Below are positions 9,504-17,244 of a stretch of DNA of 64,000 nt, one piece after another. The stretch is from the NCBI GenBank assembly GCA_020832495.1, contig JAFIEP010000011.1, forward strand, positions 1 through 64,000, written 5' to 3'. Made by a program: the position numbers and the translations under genes. Under the pieces are notes generated by a model. It saw only the letters and a program-made list of their open reading frames with translations, searched no databases and was not told the origin of the DNA. Source of the DNA: Acidimicrobiia bacterium. GTDB taxonomy: Bacteria > Actinomycetota > Acidimicrobiia > Acidimicrobiales > Acidimicrobilacustridaceae. How positions within the stretch are numbered: the stretch's first letter is position 1; each line of letters begins with the position of its first letter.

Positions 9504-10771
9504 TACTCGCCATCCGGGGTCTCGGACTCGGTGATCTGGCGACTGCGTCGAACCAGATCAACCAAACGCTGCGCTGGGGTGAGGAGCACCTCGCCGTCGT
9601 GCCAGCCGAGGCCGAGCTTCCCTGCCTCGTCCTGAGCGACGCGCACCAGGTCGAGCGCAGCGCTGCCGTCGAGGCTAAACAAGGTCGGATCGCCACCTCC
9701 CCTCCGAAGCAGTTCGAAGGTGAGCGGCCCAGTGGGTGCAAGAACACAGCGGGAGCGAAGGTCGAAACCTTCCTCGTAGGCGAGGGTGATGGCGGCGAGT
9801 CCTAGCGCGGCCAGGGCGGTTCGCGCCGCCCGCTCGGCATCCCGCCGCTTCGCTGCCTCGAGGGCAACACCTTCGTGATCAACGGGGAAGCGGAGCCGGC
9901 GAAGGGCGATGAAGGACAACACGCTGATGCCGAGGATCTGATCCGCGGTGACGCCACCGGCTCGGTCGTCGATGCTCGGCGTGACGTTGCCGTGGTTCAC
10001 ATGGGACGGGCGACCCGCCTTGCCCTCGCCGCCGCCTTCGTAGGGGACAGGCTTCCCCTTCTCAGTACGCGCTTCGGACTCATCGGTGGTCCAACCACCG
10101 TCGTCGGTCTCGTAGATCGGCCCGGCGCTCAGTTCCACCCCCAGCGGGTCGATGCGAGAGGCCGTCTTCACCCCAGGCTCCTCACTTATGCCCACAGCGA
10201 CGACCTCAGAGGTGACAGTCCGCTCGAACTTCGAGCCTCGCCCTCCCTTGGGTCCGGTCGAGTCCCAACCGCCGAAGAGCAGCGTGGTCGGGCTGAAGTG
10301 GAACAACGCTGCCGCGCTGCGTGGTGTCGCCTCGGTGATCGAGCGACCGATGTCGGTGTGGCGGAACAGTGTCCCGTCGAGCAGGCTGTCGCGCAGGATG
10401 GCGTCGTAGATCCGGTGCGGAGCCTCCAGCACGCTCAGGCGGTCGAGATCAGCGAGTTCATTCACCTCCCGAAAGTCCACCGACACAAGGGGAATGGCCA
10501 GCTCGTCGGCGCGGATCGCCTCGAGCAGGGCCAGCTCCTGACGATTGGCCTGCGACGCAACCGAATCGAGCAGAACCGACCGCTTGTCCTCTCCCTTGAT
10601 GCGCCGACTCTCGATGGCGTACTTCGTCTCTGCACTGTCGGACACGGCGTACGTTGGCGGAAACACTTTGTCGCCCTCGCCGCCCAGTGGTTCGAGATGG
10701 ATGCGGGTCCGGACTCCAACGCCGTCGCCCCCCACTGCTTCTTGTAGCTCGTCGTAGCTGATGCCGTTCAT
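9503..10771 (-). CDS. csb1: Csb1, Cas7-like backbone subunit
   Basis: The 422-residue protein is the Cas7 homologue (GSU0053 family) that would polymerise along the crRNA. Recognisable features are the N-terminal region with LEPLGGEGDKVFPPTYA, the segment RKIxDAILRDSL-like IYDAILRDSLLDGTLFRHT, and FGGWDSTGPKGGRGSKFERT, a Gly/Lys-rich loop characteristic of Csb1. It is the first gene of the cas operon. The start at 10769-10771 is chosen because GGGAGG lies 8 nt upstream; an in-frame start 90 nt earlier has no such signal. It is followed directly by csb2 with a TAATG overlap. Confidence 0.9.
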   Translation of the reverse strand: MNGISYDELQEAVGGDGVGVRTRIHLEPLGGEGDKVFPPTYAVSDSAETKYAIESRRIKGEDKRSVLLDSVASQANRQELALLEAIRADELAIPLVSVDFREVNELADLDRLSVLEAPHRIYDAILRDSLLDGTLFRHTDIGRSITEATPRSAAALFHFSPTTLLFGGWDSTGPKGGRGSKFERTVTSEVVAVGISEEPGVKTASRIDPLGVELSAGPIYETDDGGWTTDESEARTEKGKPVPYEGGGEGKAGRPSHVNHGNVTPSIDDRAGGVTADQILGISVLSFIALRRLRFPVDHEGVALEAAKRRDAERAARTALAALGLAAITLAYEEGFDLRSRCVLAPTGPLTFELLRRGGGDPTLFSLDGSAALDLVRVAQDEAGKLGLGWHDGEVLLTPAQRLVDLVRRSRQITESETPDGE

Positions 10772-11227
10772 GTGGCTGTCCTCCCAGGACCGGTGTTGTG
10801 TTCGAAACAAGTGGTCAGCGGCCGAGTTGCCTGGTGTCGCAGTAACGGCTGGATGTGACAACGATCGGCACCGCGCTCACGCCTGACAGCAGTTCCACGC
10901 CACCGCACCTGATAGGCGGTCGCTCTCGACCTGACGTACATCGAGCTTGGCCAATCCGTCGGGCCGGCAACCAGCCACCACACGCCAGCCTTCTCCAACC
11001 ACGTTCATCATTCTTCCCAACGCCTCCCGGCCGCGCTGGGTACGAGCGCCGACGCCCGTGGACCGACGCCAAGTCCACCTCACTTCCCCTCCGTGTTCCC
11101 GCTCCCACATACCCACATTAGAACAGCAAGCAGGGCCCAGCATGAGAACCGGAGAACCGGGGCATCGCTCGCAGGTCGACGCTTGTAGCGCAACACCCGC
11201 ACCCCCACCCCCAACTACCCTGCCGCC
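10772..11227. other. Intergenic region between csb1 and the sulfotransferase gene
   Basis: 456 bp between two divergent genes, with no convincing coding sequence. It should hold the cas operon promoter, but I find no clear -35/-10 pair on the minus strand. On the plus side TACCCT at 11216-11221, six bases before the ATG at 11228, is a likely -10 for a leaderless mRNA. The part near 11140 has a short direct repeat (GAACCGG twice). No cas regulator is encoded here. Confidence 0.5.
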
Positions 11228-11935
11228 ATGCTGCACGTCATCGGCTCGGGCTTCGGGCGCACCGGCACACTGTCGCTGAAGGCAGCCCTCGAGACGATTG
11301 GCCTGGGCCCCTGCTACCACATGCAGGAGGTGCTGAAGCGACCCTCGCACATCGGGGCGTGGCATGACGTCGGCCGTGGCATCGCCGTCGACTGGGAGCG
11401 TCTCTTCGCCGGCTTTGCATCCACCGTCGACTTCCCCGCCAGCGTGGTCTACCGCCAACTGCTCGACGTGTACCCCGAGGCCAAGGTCGTCCACACCGTG
11501 CGTGACCCCGACCGTTGGTACGCCAGTACCTACGAGACCATCTACCAGGCCCGCACCTTGTTCCCTCGCTGGATGGTGGCCACGGTGCCCGTCGTCCGGC
11601 GCTACCTCGAGATGTCCGATGCCCTCGTGTGGGACGGACTGTTCGACGGCCACTTCGAGGACCGCGACCACGCCATCTCGGTGTTCGAGCGCCACACCGA
11701 GGAGGTACGTGCCGTCGTGCCCGCCGAGCAGTTGCTCGAGTTCCGGGTGGCCGACGGATGGGAACCGCTGTGTGCCTTTCTCGACCGACCCGTACCCGCC
11801 ACGGCGTTCCCCCACGTGAACGACCGGGCGCAGATGCAGCGTCGCCTCACTGCGGCCCGCATCGGATCCCGGGCGCTCCCCGTGGTGGCCGTCGGTGGCT
11901 CCGCCGCACTGCTCTGGCACCGCCGCGGCCGGTAG
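11228..11935 (+). CDS. Sulfotransferase family protein with C-terminal membrane anchor
   Basis: A 235-residue P-loop sulfotransferase. The 5'-phosphosulfate loop GSGFGRTGTLSLKAAL (about 5-20) and the 3'-phosphate segment VVHTVRDPDRWYAST are both present, so it should bind PAPS and transfer sulfate to an unknown acceptor. The C-terminal RALPVVAVGGSAALLWHRRGR looks like a short membrane anchor ending in positive charges, as in the actinobacterial and fungal Sulfotransfer_4 type. A TACCCT box ends six bases before the ATG and there is no Shine-Dalgarno, suggesting a leaderless message. Its stop codon lies inside the -10 of the next gene. Confidence 0.85.
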   Translation: MLHVIGSGFGRTGTLSLKAALETIGLGPCYHMQEVLKRPSHIGAWHDVGRGIAVDWERLFAGFASTVDFPASVVYRQLLDVYPEAKVVHTVRDPDRWYASTYETIYQARTLFPRWMVATVPVVRRYLEMSDALVWDGLFDGHFEDRDHAISVFERHTEEVRAVVPAEQLLEFRVADGWEPLCAFLDRPVPATAFPHVNDRAQMQRRLTAARIGSRALPVVAVGGSAALLWHRRGR

Positions 11936-11945
11936 GCTCCCAGCC

Positions 11946-12308
11946 GTGCACGCCCCCGGCCGCAGGCGCAGTCTCACCCGAGCGTCTCGCCTCTTCGTGC
12001 TTGCTGTGGTCTGCATCGCCATCGTGGGCATGCACGCCGCCGATGCCCACGCCCACCACTGCGAACTCCCGGGCGAGGGCCACCACCACGACCACCACGC
12101 CTCGGACGGGAGCGGCGAACCCCACGAGGCAGCGCCGGACTCCGAGACCGCCCCCGACCACGGCCCGTGCCACGGCGGGACGTGTGCCGCCCTCGTCATG
12201 CCCAACGTCGCCGACGACCACCCGCTCGCTGCACGAGCGAAGCCGGCGCTCCCCTGCAGCGCCGTGGTCGCCACCGCGACCAGCCCCGAACCTCCTGTAC
12301 CTCGCTGA
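11946..12308 (+). CDS. Small His-rich membrane or secreted protein (DUF6153-like)
   Basis: The 120-residue product has an N-terminal hydrophobic helix (RLFVLAVVCIAIVGMHAA), then a His/Asp/Glu-rich segment with HHCELPGEGHHHDHH, and a later CHGGTCAALVM motif. The layout resembles small actinobacterial DUF6153-type proteins often found near copper genes; this comparison is from memory. Metal binding is inferred from the His clusters. The GTG at 11946 is preferred because TAGGCT (11933-11938) sits seven bases upstream as a -10 for a leaderless mRNA. An ATG 51 nt earlier in frame would overlap the sulfotransferase. The next two genes also look metal-related. Confidence 0.6.
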   Translation: MHAPGRRRSLTRASRLFVLAVVCIAIVGMHAADAHAHHCELPGEGHHHDHHASDGSGEPHEAAPDSETAPDHGPCHGGTCAALVMPNVADDHPLAARAKPALPCSAVVATATSPEPPVPR

Positions 12309-12384
12309 CTCCGTGTACTGACGGCGACCCCACCCCGGCGGTCGCTCCACGAACGGACCAACGATCGGACAACGAGGAGACATC

Positions 12385-12936
12385 ATGAACATTCGACGCG
12401 CCTTCGGCGCACTCTTGGGCTGCGCCTTGACGGCAACAGCATGTGGCTCGGACGGATCCGTCGACGCCATGGGCGAGACGATCGAGGTATCGATGACCGA
12501 GATGGCCTTCGACCCCGAGGTGATCACCACCCGCCCCGGCCAGGAACTCTCACTGCGATTCATCAACGACGGCGCGGTCCGCCACGAGGCGATCATCGGC
12601 ACCGCAGCCGATCAGCAGGCGCACGGTGAAGCAATGGCCGAAGGCCCCCACGGGCCCGGCGGCACCGACGACCACCACGGCGAGCGGGGCGGAGGACACG
12701 ACGACGACGACGGCCACACCCCCAACGGCGACGGCCGTCACGGCGACGGCCAGCACGGCGACGGCCAGCACGGCGACGGCCAGCACGGCGATGCGCTGGC
12801 CGCAGTGACGCTCGAGCCCGGCAACAGTGCAACCGTGCGCTTCGTCGTGCCGGCCGGCGAGGATCTGATCATCGGCTGTCACGAACCCGGTCACTGGGAG
12901 GCCGGCATGGCGGCCACGATCAGGGTGGAACGGTGA
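12385..12936 (+). CDS. Cupredoxin-like lipoprotein with His/Asp-rich insert
   Basis: The 183-residue protein has a lipoprotein signal peptide ending LTATAC (Cys20), then a plastocyanin-like fold: a first His in VRHEAIIG and a C-terminal ligand loop GCHEPGHWEAGM giving Cys, His and Met, the usual type 1 copper set. Between the two halves lies an insert of about 60 residues rich in His, Asp and Gly, including tandem GDGQH repeats. It is probably a surface copper carrier or chaperone. The ATG follows GAGGAG at 7 nt. The insert looks like a recent repeat expansion in an otherwise standard domain. Confidence 0.82.
   Translation: MNIRRAFGALLGCALTATACGSDGSVDAMGETIEVSMTEMAFDPEVITTRPGQELSLRFINDGAVRHEAIIGTAADQQAHGEAMAEGPHGPGGTDDHHGERGGGHDDDDGHTPNGDGRHGDGQHGDGQHGDGQHGDALAAVTLEPGNSATVRFVVPAGEDLIIGCHEPGHWEAGMAATIRVER
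12727..12786 (+). repeat. Four tandem 15-bp units encoding GDG(R/Q)H
   Basis: The unit GGCGACGGCCAGCAC occurs three times in a row, preceded by one variant copy (GGCGACGGCCGTCAC). The period is a multiple of three, so copy-number change keeps the reading frame of the cupredoxin gene and adds or removes a His each time. Confidence 0.95.
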
Positions 12937-13012
12937 CGCGCACCGACCACCCACGTGCCGGCACCCACACCGCAGCCGCCGCTCGACACCCCCGGTGCCG
13001 GAGGCCGCCGAC

Positions 13013-13240
13013 GTGACCCGCCACGTTGATCGCCCCAACCGCCTGTTCCTGGTGGCACTCGCCGTCTGTTGCGCAGGCCCGATGCTGCTGATCGTGGTGC
13101 TGACCTCCGTCGTGGGCATCGCAGTCGGACCGGCAGCGGCGGCGACGATCGGCGCCGTCGCCGCTGGCCTCTGTGTCGCTGTCATGGTCGTCCGTCACCG
13201 TCGCGCCCCGGGAGGGCACGACGATCACTCGATCGAGTGA
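13013..13240 (+). CDS. Small membrane protein, unknown function
   Basis: The 75-residue product has two predicted membrane helices (LFLVALAVCCAGPMLLIVVL and a second Ala/Val-rich one), with a Cys-Cys pair at the first, and a His-containing tail (GGHDDHSIE). The Cys pair inside a helix and its place after a cupredoxin gene hint at metal traffic, but that is only context. The GTG at 13013 is chosen because GGAGG lies 8 nt upstream; an in-frame GTG 18 nt earlier lacks this. Confidence 0.6.
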   Translation: MTRHVDRPNRLFLVALAVCCAGPMLLIVVLTSVVGIAVGPAAAATIGAVAAGLCVAVMVVRHRRAPGGHDDHSIE

Positions 13241-13272
13241 GGCGTCGACGGCACCGGCTGCGCAGGGCCACC

Positions 13273-13890
13273 TCAGCGCGCTGAGGGCCGTGGTGCGCAG
13301 TCCCGCAGGTCGGCCAGCACGGCCCGGGCGGCGCGTTGGGCTGCCCTGCTGGCCTGGCCAGGGGCGAGGCCGTCCTGTTCGCGGAACCGCAACCAGGTCC
13401 GCGACGAGGCCAACAGGTGCAGCACCGCCACCGCCTCGGCCTTCTCGTCGGCGTCGAGGTGGTCGAGCTCGTCGGCTACCGCCTGGCGCAACATCTCCTG
13501 GTTGCGCCGGGTGAGGCTGGCCACCCGGGCCGGGTCCAAGTTGAGCAGCACCAGCGCCCGGGTGTGGGCCTCGTGCTCGTCGAACGAGGCGAACGAGGCG
13601 GGGATGGCGTCGACGAACTCGTCCAACGTCTCGATCTCGGCATTGTGGAGCACCCAACCCAGGCGCTCGGCCACGTGGTCGGCCAGACCGTCGAGTAGCG
13701 CGGCCCGGTCGGGGAAGTGGCGGTAGACCGTCCGTTCCGACACGCCGGCCCGGTCGGCCAGATCACGGATCGACAACTCCGCAGCACCTTCGGCCGCCAC
13801 CAGGTCGACGAGGCTGTCGAGGATGAGGTCGCGGGTCCGGCGGGCTTGCTCGTCGCGCAACGGGCTCCGGTAAGTGCGGGCGGCAGTCAC
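13273..13890 (-). CDS. TetR family transcriptional regulator
   Basis: A 205-residue regulator. The N-terminal helix-turn-helix is clear: RDLILDSLVDLVAAEGAAELSI, RDLADRAGVSERTVYRHFPD, then RAALLDGLADHV. The C-terminal ligand-binding part is helical and unlike families I know. The GTG at 13890 is chosen because GGAGG lies 10 nt upstream; the open frame extends further but across the putative promoter. The gene is divergent from the PEP-utilizing enzyme, with a perfect inverted repeat between them that is its probable operator. Confidence 0.9.
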   Translation of the reverse strand: MTAARTYRSPLRDEQARRTRDLILDSLVDLVAAEGAAELSIRDLADRAGVSERTVYRHFPDRAALLDGLADHVAERLGWVLHNAEIETLDEFVDAIPASFASFDEHEAHTRALVLLNLDPARVASLTRRNQEMLRQAVADELDHLDADEKAEAVAVLHLLASSRTWLRFREQDGLAPGQASRAAQRAARAVLADLRDCAPRPSAR

Positions 13891-13940
13891 CGTCAACGGT
13901 CCTCCTGCGTCGCGAGCGCCGAGGGCTCGGCACTCACTGC

Positions 13941-14002
13941 TTGACAGATCCTCTGACACCAATACACTAGCCACATATTCACGTCACATCTACTGACGTG
14001 AA
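13941..14002 (+). promoter_or_regulatory. Promoter with overlapping inverted-repeat operator
   Basis: TTGACA at 13941-13946 and TACACT at 13963-13968, 16 bp apart, form a good plus-strand promoter. Just downstream TTCACGTCA (13978-13986) and TGACGTGAA (13994-14002) are exact reverse complements separated by 7 bp. This sits at the expected transcription start, so a bound TetR dimer would block initiation. Assignment to the adjacent TetR protein is inferred from position. Confidence 0.75.
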
Positions 14003-14018
14003 CGGGAGGGACAGCGCC

Positions 14019-15683
14019 ATGGCACTCGCAGCGCAGACCATCACCTTCGAGCCACCCGGGCCCGGCTCGTGGATGCTCGACACCACCCACCACGGGCGTC
14101 GACCCGTCACCACTTTCTTCTCGCCCTACTACGAAGAGGTGTTCACCACCGGCTTCGCCACGATGTTCGAGCGCTACGGCCTGCCCGTCGCTGGAATGAA
14201 GGTGGCCAGGGTGCACGGGTGCCACTACGCCCGGATCGTGGGCGTCGGCGAGCCGGAGAACCCCAAGGGCGGCGCGCCACCCCGTCCCCTGCTGTGGCTG
14301 CTGGCGCGCCTGCACCCCGAACTGCGTCGCCGTCGCCGCACCGCGGCGATCGCCTGGGCAGAGAAGCGGTGGCGCCACGACGTCGACACCTGGTTCGACG
14401 GCGGCGGTCGCGACGCCGCCGTGGCCGCCAACCGCACCCTGCAGGACGTCGACCCCACGACGCTCGACGACGACGCCCTGCTGGCCCACCTGGACGACAC
14501 ACTCGCCAACTTCCGCCACGCCGGTACACAGAGCTTCGCCACCCACGGCGGCGACGTGATCCCCACCGGCGACTACTTCGCGCTGTGCCTCGACTGCGGC
14601 ATCGGTCTGGCCGACGCCGCCGCACTGCTGGCCGGCTCATCGCCTGCGTCCACCGAGACCGCCAGACTCCTCGCCCCCGTGGCGCGGGCCGTCGCCGACC
14701 TCCCCGCTGACAGGCGGCCCCACTCCGTGGACGACGTGCGGCGCCTCGGTCCCGAGGTGGCCGACGCCGTCGACGCCTGGATGGCCGACCACGGCTGGCG
14801 ACTGCTCTTCAGCGACGACCTGGACTCCACCACCCTGGCCGAGTCCCCCGACCTGGCACTGGCCGCCCTGCTGGGCGCCGGCGATGCCCACACGCCGGTC
14901 CCCGACGCCGCACCGGTACGCCAACGCATCCCGGCGACGCGCCGCGGCGACTTCGACGAGCGCCTGGCCGAGGCCCGCTACGGGATGCGCCTGCGCGACG
15001 ACAACGTCGCCGTCAACTGGAACTGGCCCGCCGGGCTGGTCCGGCGCGCGGTCATGGACGTCGGTCGCCGCCTGGTCGACCGAGGCCGCCTGGAGCACGC
15101 CGTGCACGTCCTGGGCCTGCGAGCCGAGCAGGTCGGCCCACTGCTCACCGACGCTCGGGGCCCGAGCAGCGACGACATGGCCGAGGCGTGGCGGTTCCGG
15201 ACCGCGGTCGAAGCTGCTGGACCACCCATTGCGCTGGGACCAGCCGAGGAGCCCCCACCCGTCGATCTGATGCCGGCTCCCCTGGCGCGCGCCACCGCAG
15301 CGGTCGTGGCCATCACCGTGGCCATGGAGGGCGAACCGCCGACGACCGACGCCGACTCGGCCGACGAGGTGCGCGGCACCGGCGTGGGTGACACCCCCTA
15401 CCGGGGCACGGCCCGGGTGGTCGACGACGCGGCGGCGGCCATGGCCACGCTCGAGCCGGGCGACATCGTGGTCACCAGCTTCACCGGCCCTGCGTGGAAC
15501 TCGCTGCTGCCCCTGTTGGGTGCACTGGTGGTCGAGCAGGGCGGAGCCCTCAGCCACGCCGCCATCGTGGCCCGCGAGTTCGGCCTCCCCGCGGTGGTCG
15601 GTGCCACCGACGCCACCCGGCGCATCCCCGACGGTGCCACCATCGAGGTGGACCCGACCAGCGGGGTGGTCCGCCTTCGGTGA
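14019..15683 (+). CDS. PEP-utilizing enzyme (swivelling His domain, no ATP-grasp domain)
   Basis: The C-terminal about 100 residues are a PEP-utilizer mobile domain, with the phosphorylated His in GGALSHAAIVAREFGLPAVVG, as in PEP synthase and rifampicin phosphotransferase. The first about 450 residues are not the usual PPDK_N ATP-grasp domain: they start with SWMLDTTHHGRRPVTTFF and hold helical segments with conserved Trp/Arg. The 554-residue length is well short of a full PEP synthase (about 800). It may act with a partner kinase domain or on a bound substrate. The ATG at 14019 has GGGAGGG 8 nt upstream; a GTG at 13998 lies inside the operator. Confidence 0.75.
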   Translation: MALAAQTITFEPPGPGSWMLDTTHHGRRPVTTFFSPYYEEVFTTGFATMFERYGLPVAGMKVARVHGCHYARIVGVGEPENPKGGAPPRPLLWLLARLHPELRRRRRTAAIAWAEKRWRHDVDTWFDGGGRDAAVAANRTLQDVDPTTLDDDALLAHLDDTLANFRHAGTQSFATHGGDVIPTGDYFALCLDCGIGLADAAALLAGSSPASTETARLLAPVARAVADLPADRRPHSVDDVRRLGPEVADAVDAWMADHGWRLLFSDDLDSTTLAESPDLALAALLGAGDAHTPVPDAAPVRQRIPATRRGDFDERLAEARYGMRLRDDNVAVNWNWPAGLVRRAVMDVGRRLVDRGRLEHAVHVLGLRAEQVGPLLTDARGPSSDDMAEAWRFRTAVEAAGPPIALGPAEEPPPVDLMPAPLARATAAVVAITVAMEGEPPTTDADSADEVRGTGVGDTPYRGTARVVDDAAAAMATLEPGDIVVTSFTGPAWNSLLPLLGALVVEQGGALSHAAIVAREFGLPAVVGATDATRRIPDGATIEVDPTSGVVRLR

Positions 15684-15813
15684 CCCGGCCGGGCTGAGGC
15701 GATCATCACCTCGTCCCGATCGATGCCAGCGCGATCGGGCCGTCCCGACCGGACGCACCAACCAGCATCGAGGTTTTCGGGAACCGTCCCGCCCGACCCG
15801 TCGTCGGAAGGGC

Positions 15814-17169
15814 ATGGATGCACACCGCACGACCCACGCCCCGCTGCTCCGCCTCGTCCTGGTCGCTGCTGTGCTGGCGCTGCTGACCGCCGCCTGCACC
15901 ACCGCTGGTGACAGCGACGAGGGAGCCGCCGTCCAGGCGGACAGCCCGCGCCTGCTCAGCGACCTCGATCACGAGTCCCTCGACGACCTGACCTTCGAGG
16001 CGCCGGAACGACCGACCTTCGACGAGGCAGCCGACGCCAGCTCGCCCGCCGAGACCCCGCCCGCCGAGTCGGGCCCGAGCGAGGCGACGCCGCTGCGCGC
16101 CGGCAGCGTGGACGACAACATCGACTTCGCCCGCTACCTCGAGTACCGGGCCCGCTTCGCCGGGAGCGGCATCCCGGTACGCCACCTCGACGTCTCCGTG
16201 CGCCACGTGGTGCAGGTCATCGGCAGCGACGACCGCCCGGTCCGCGGCGAACCCGTCGTGGTCATGGCCGATGGCGAGCGGGTCGGCGTGGTACGCACCG
16301 GCACCGACGGCCCGGCCCTCGTCCACCCTCGAGCGCTCGGCGTACCCGCTGACGTTGCGGTGGAACTCGAGATCGACGGTGACACCGTGGTTCCCCTCGC
16401 CGATGGCCCGACCGAGGTGTCTGTCGACCGTCCCGGTGGCACCGCCACCCCGGTGCCACTCGACCTCTACTTCATCGTCGACGTCACCGGCTCGATGGGC
16501 GCCGAACTCGAGCGCCTGACTTCCACCGTCGAGGACGTCGTCGAGCGAGTGGCCGACCTCCCCGGCGACCCCGACGTGCGACTCGGACTGACCGTCTACC
16601 GCGACGAGGGTGACGACTTCGTCACCCGCACCTACGACTTCACCCGCGACGTCGCTGCCTTCCGAGCGGTCCTCGCCGAGCAGCGCGCTGCCGGTGGCGG
16701 CGACATCCCCGAAGCGCTCGACGAGGCCCTCGCCGCTGCGCTCACCGAGCCCACGTGGCGAGCCCCCGGCGACGCCGTGCAACTCGCCTTCGTGGTGGCC
16801 GACGCGCCACCGCAGGTCACCCGCGACGTGCCCATGCCCTACGACGTCGCACTCGTCGAGGCAGCCGCACGGGGGCTGCGTCTCTACACCGTGGGCGCCA
16901 CCGGCACCGACGACGCCGCCGAGTACGTGTTCCGCCAGTTCGCCCAGTTCACCGGCGGGCGTTTCGTGTACCTCAGCCACGGCGTCGACGGCGTCGCCCT
17001 CGGCCCCTCCACCGACATCGACCACCTCGCCGACGACGAACTCCCGCTCGAGGACCTGCTGGTGCGCATCGTGGGCGAGGAACTGGCCAACACCATCGGC
17101 GAGCCGCCAGTCGATCCGACCCCCACGACGTCGACCACCATCGATCCCCGCCAGGTACAGGGCAACTGA
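15814..17169 (+). CDS. Lipoprotein with von Willebrand factor A domain
   Basis: A 451-residue lipoprotein: signal peptide with lipobox LLTAAC (Cys28), a low-complexity acidic linker to about residue 100, a beta-rich region, and then a VWA domain starting LDLYFIVDVTGSMGAEL. The metal-ion site is DVTGS (Asp223, Thr225, Ser227 region), with supporting residues in GGGDIPEALDEAL and VVADAPPQ. It probably binds a protein or polysaccharide at the cell surface. The ATG is inside a longer open frame; the signal peptide and the GGAAGGG upstream fix the start. It is convergent with a histidine kinase gene. Confidence 0.85.
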   Translation: MDAHRTTHAPLLRLVLVAAVLALLTAACTTAGDSDEGAAVQADSPRLLSDLDHESLDDLTFEAPERPTFDEAADASSPAETPPAESGPSEATPLRAGSVDDNIDFARYLEYRARFAGSGIPVRHLDVSVRHVVQVIGSDDRPVRGEPVVVMADGERVGVVRTGTDGPALVHPRALGVPADVAVELEIDGDTVVPLADGPTEVSVDRPGGTATPVPLDLYFIVDVTGSMGAELERLTSTVEDVVERVADLPGDPDVRLGLTVYRDEGDDFVTRTYDFTRDVAAFRAVLAEQRAAGGGDIPEALDEALAAALTEPTWRAPGDAVQLAFVVADAPPQVTRDVPMPYDVALVEAAARGLRLYTVGATGTDDAAEYVFRQFAQFTGGRFVYLSHGVDGVALGPSTDIDHLADDELPLEDLLVRIVGEELANTIGEPPVDPTPTTSTTIDPRQVQGN

Positions 17170-17244
17170 GCCGCCCATTCGCCACCGGTTCGCCGGCGGC
17201 GGCGACGGCCTGCCGGTCGGGTCTCACCCCGCGGGCTCCGGGCT

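Noticed and set aside
10790-10815. TTCGAA-centred sequence upstream of csb1 as a LexA/SOS box
   Set aside because: Only one half-site matches the actinobacterial LexA motif.
10815-11121. Open frames on both strands between csb1 and the sulfotransferase gene
   Set aside because: Arg/Pro/Gly-rich products, no ribosome-binding sites and no recognisable domain; GC-rich random frames are common here.
10877-12361. A 494-codon minus-strand frame across the sulfotransferase and His-rich genes
   Set aside because: It is opposite to genes with clear motifs and has low-complexity composition; a shadow frame.
15706-17178. A 490-codon minus-strand frame opposite the VWA lipoprotein
   Set aside because: The plus-strand frame has a signal peptide, lipobox and VWA metal site; the minus frame is a shadow.
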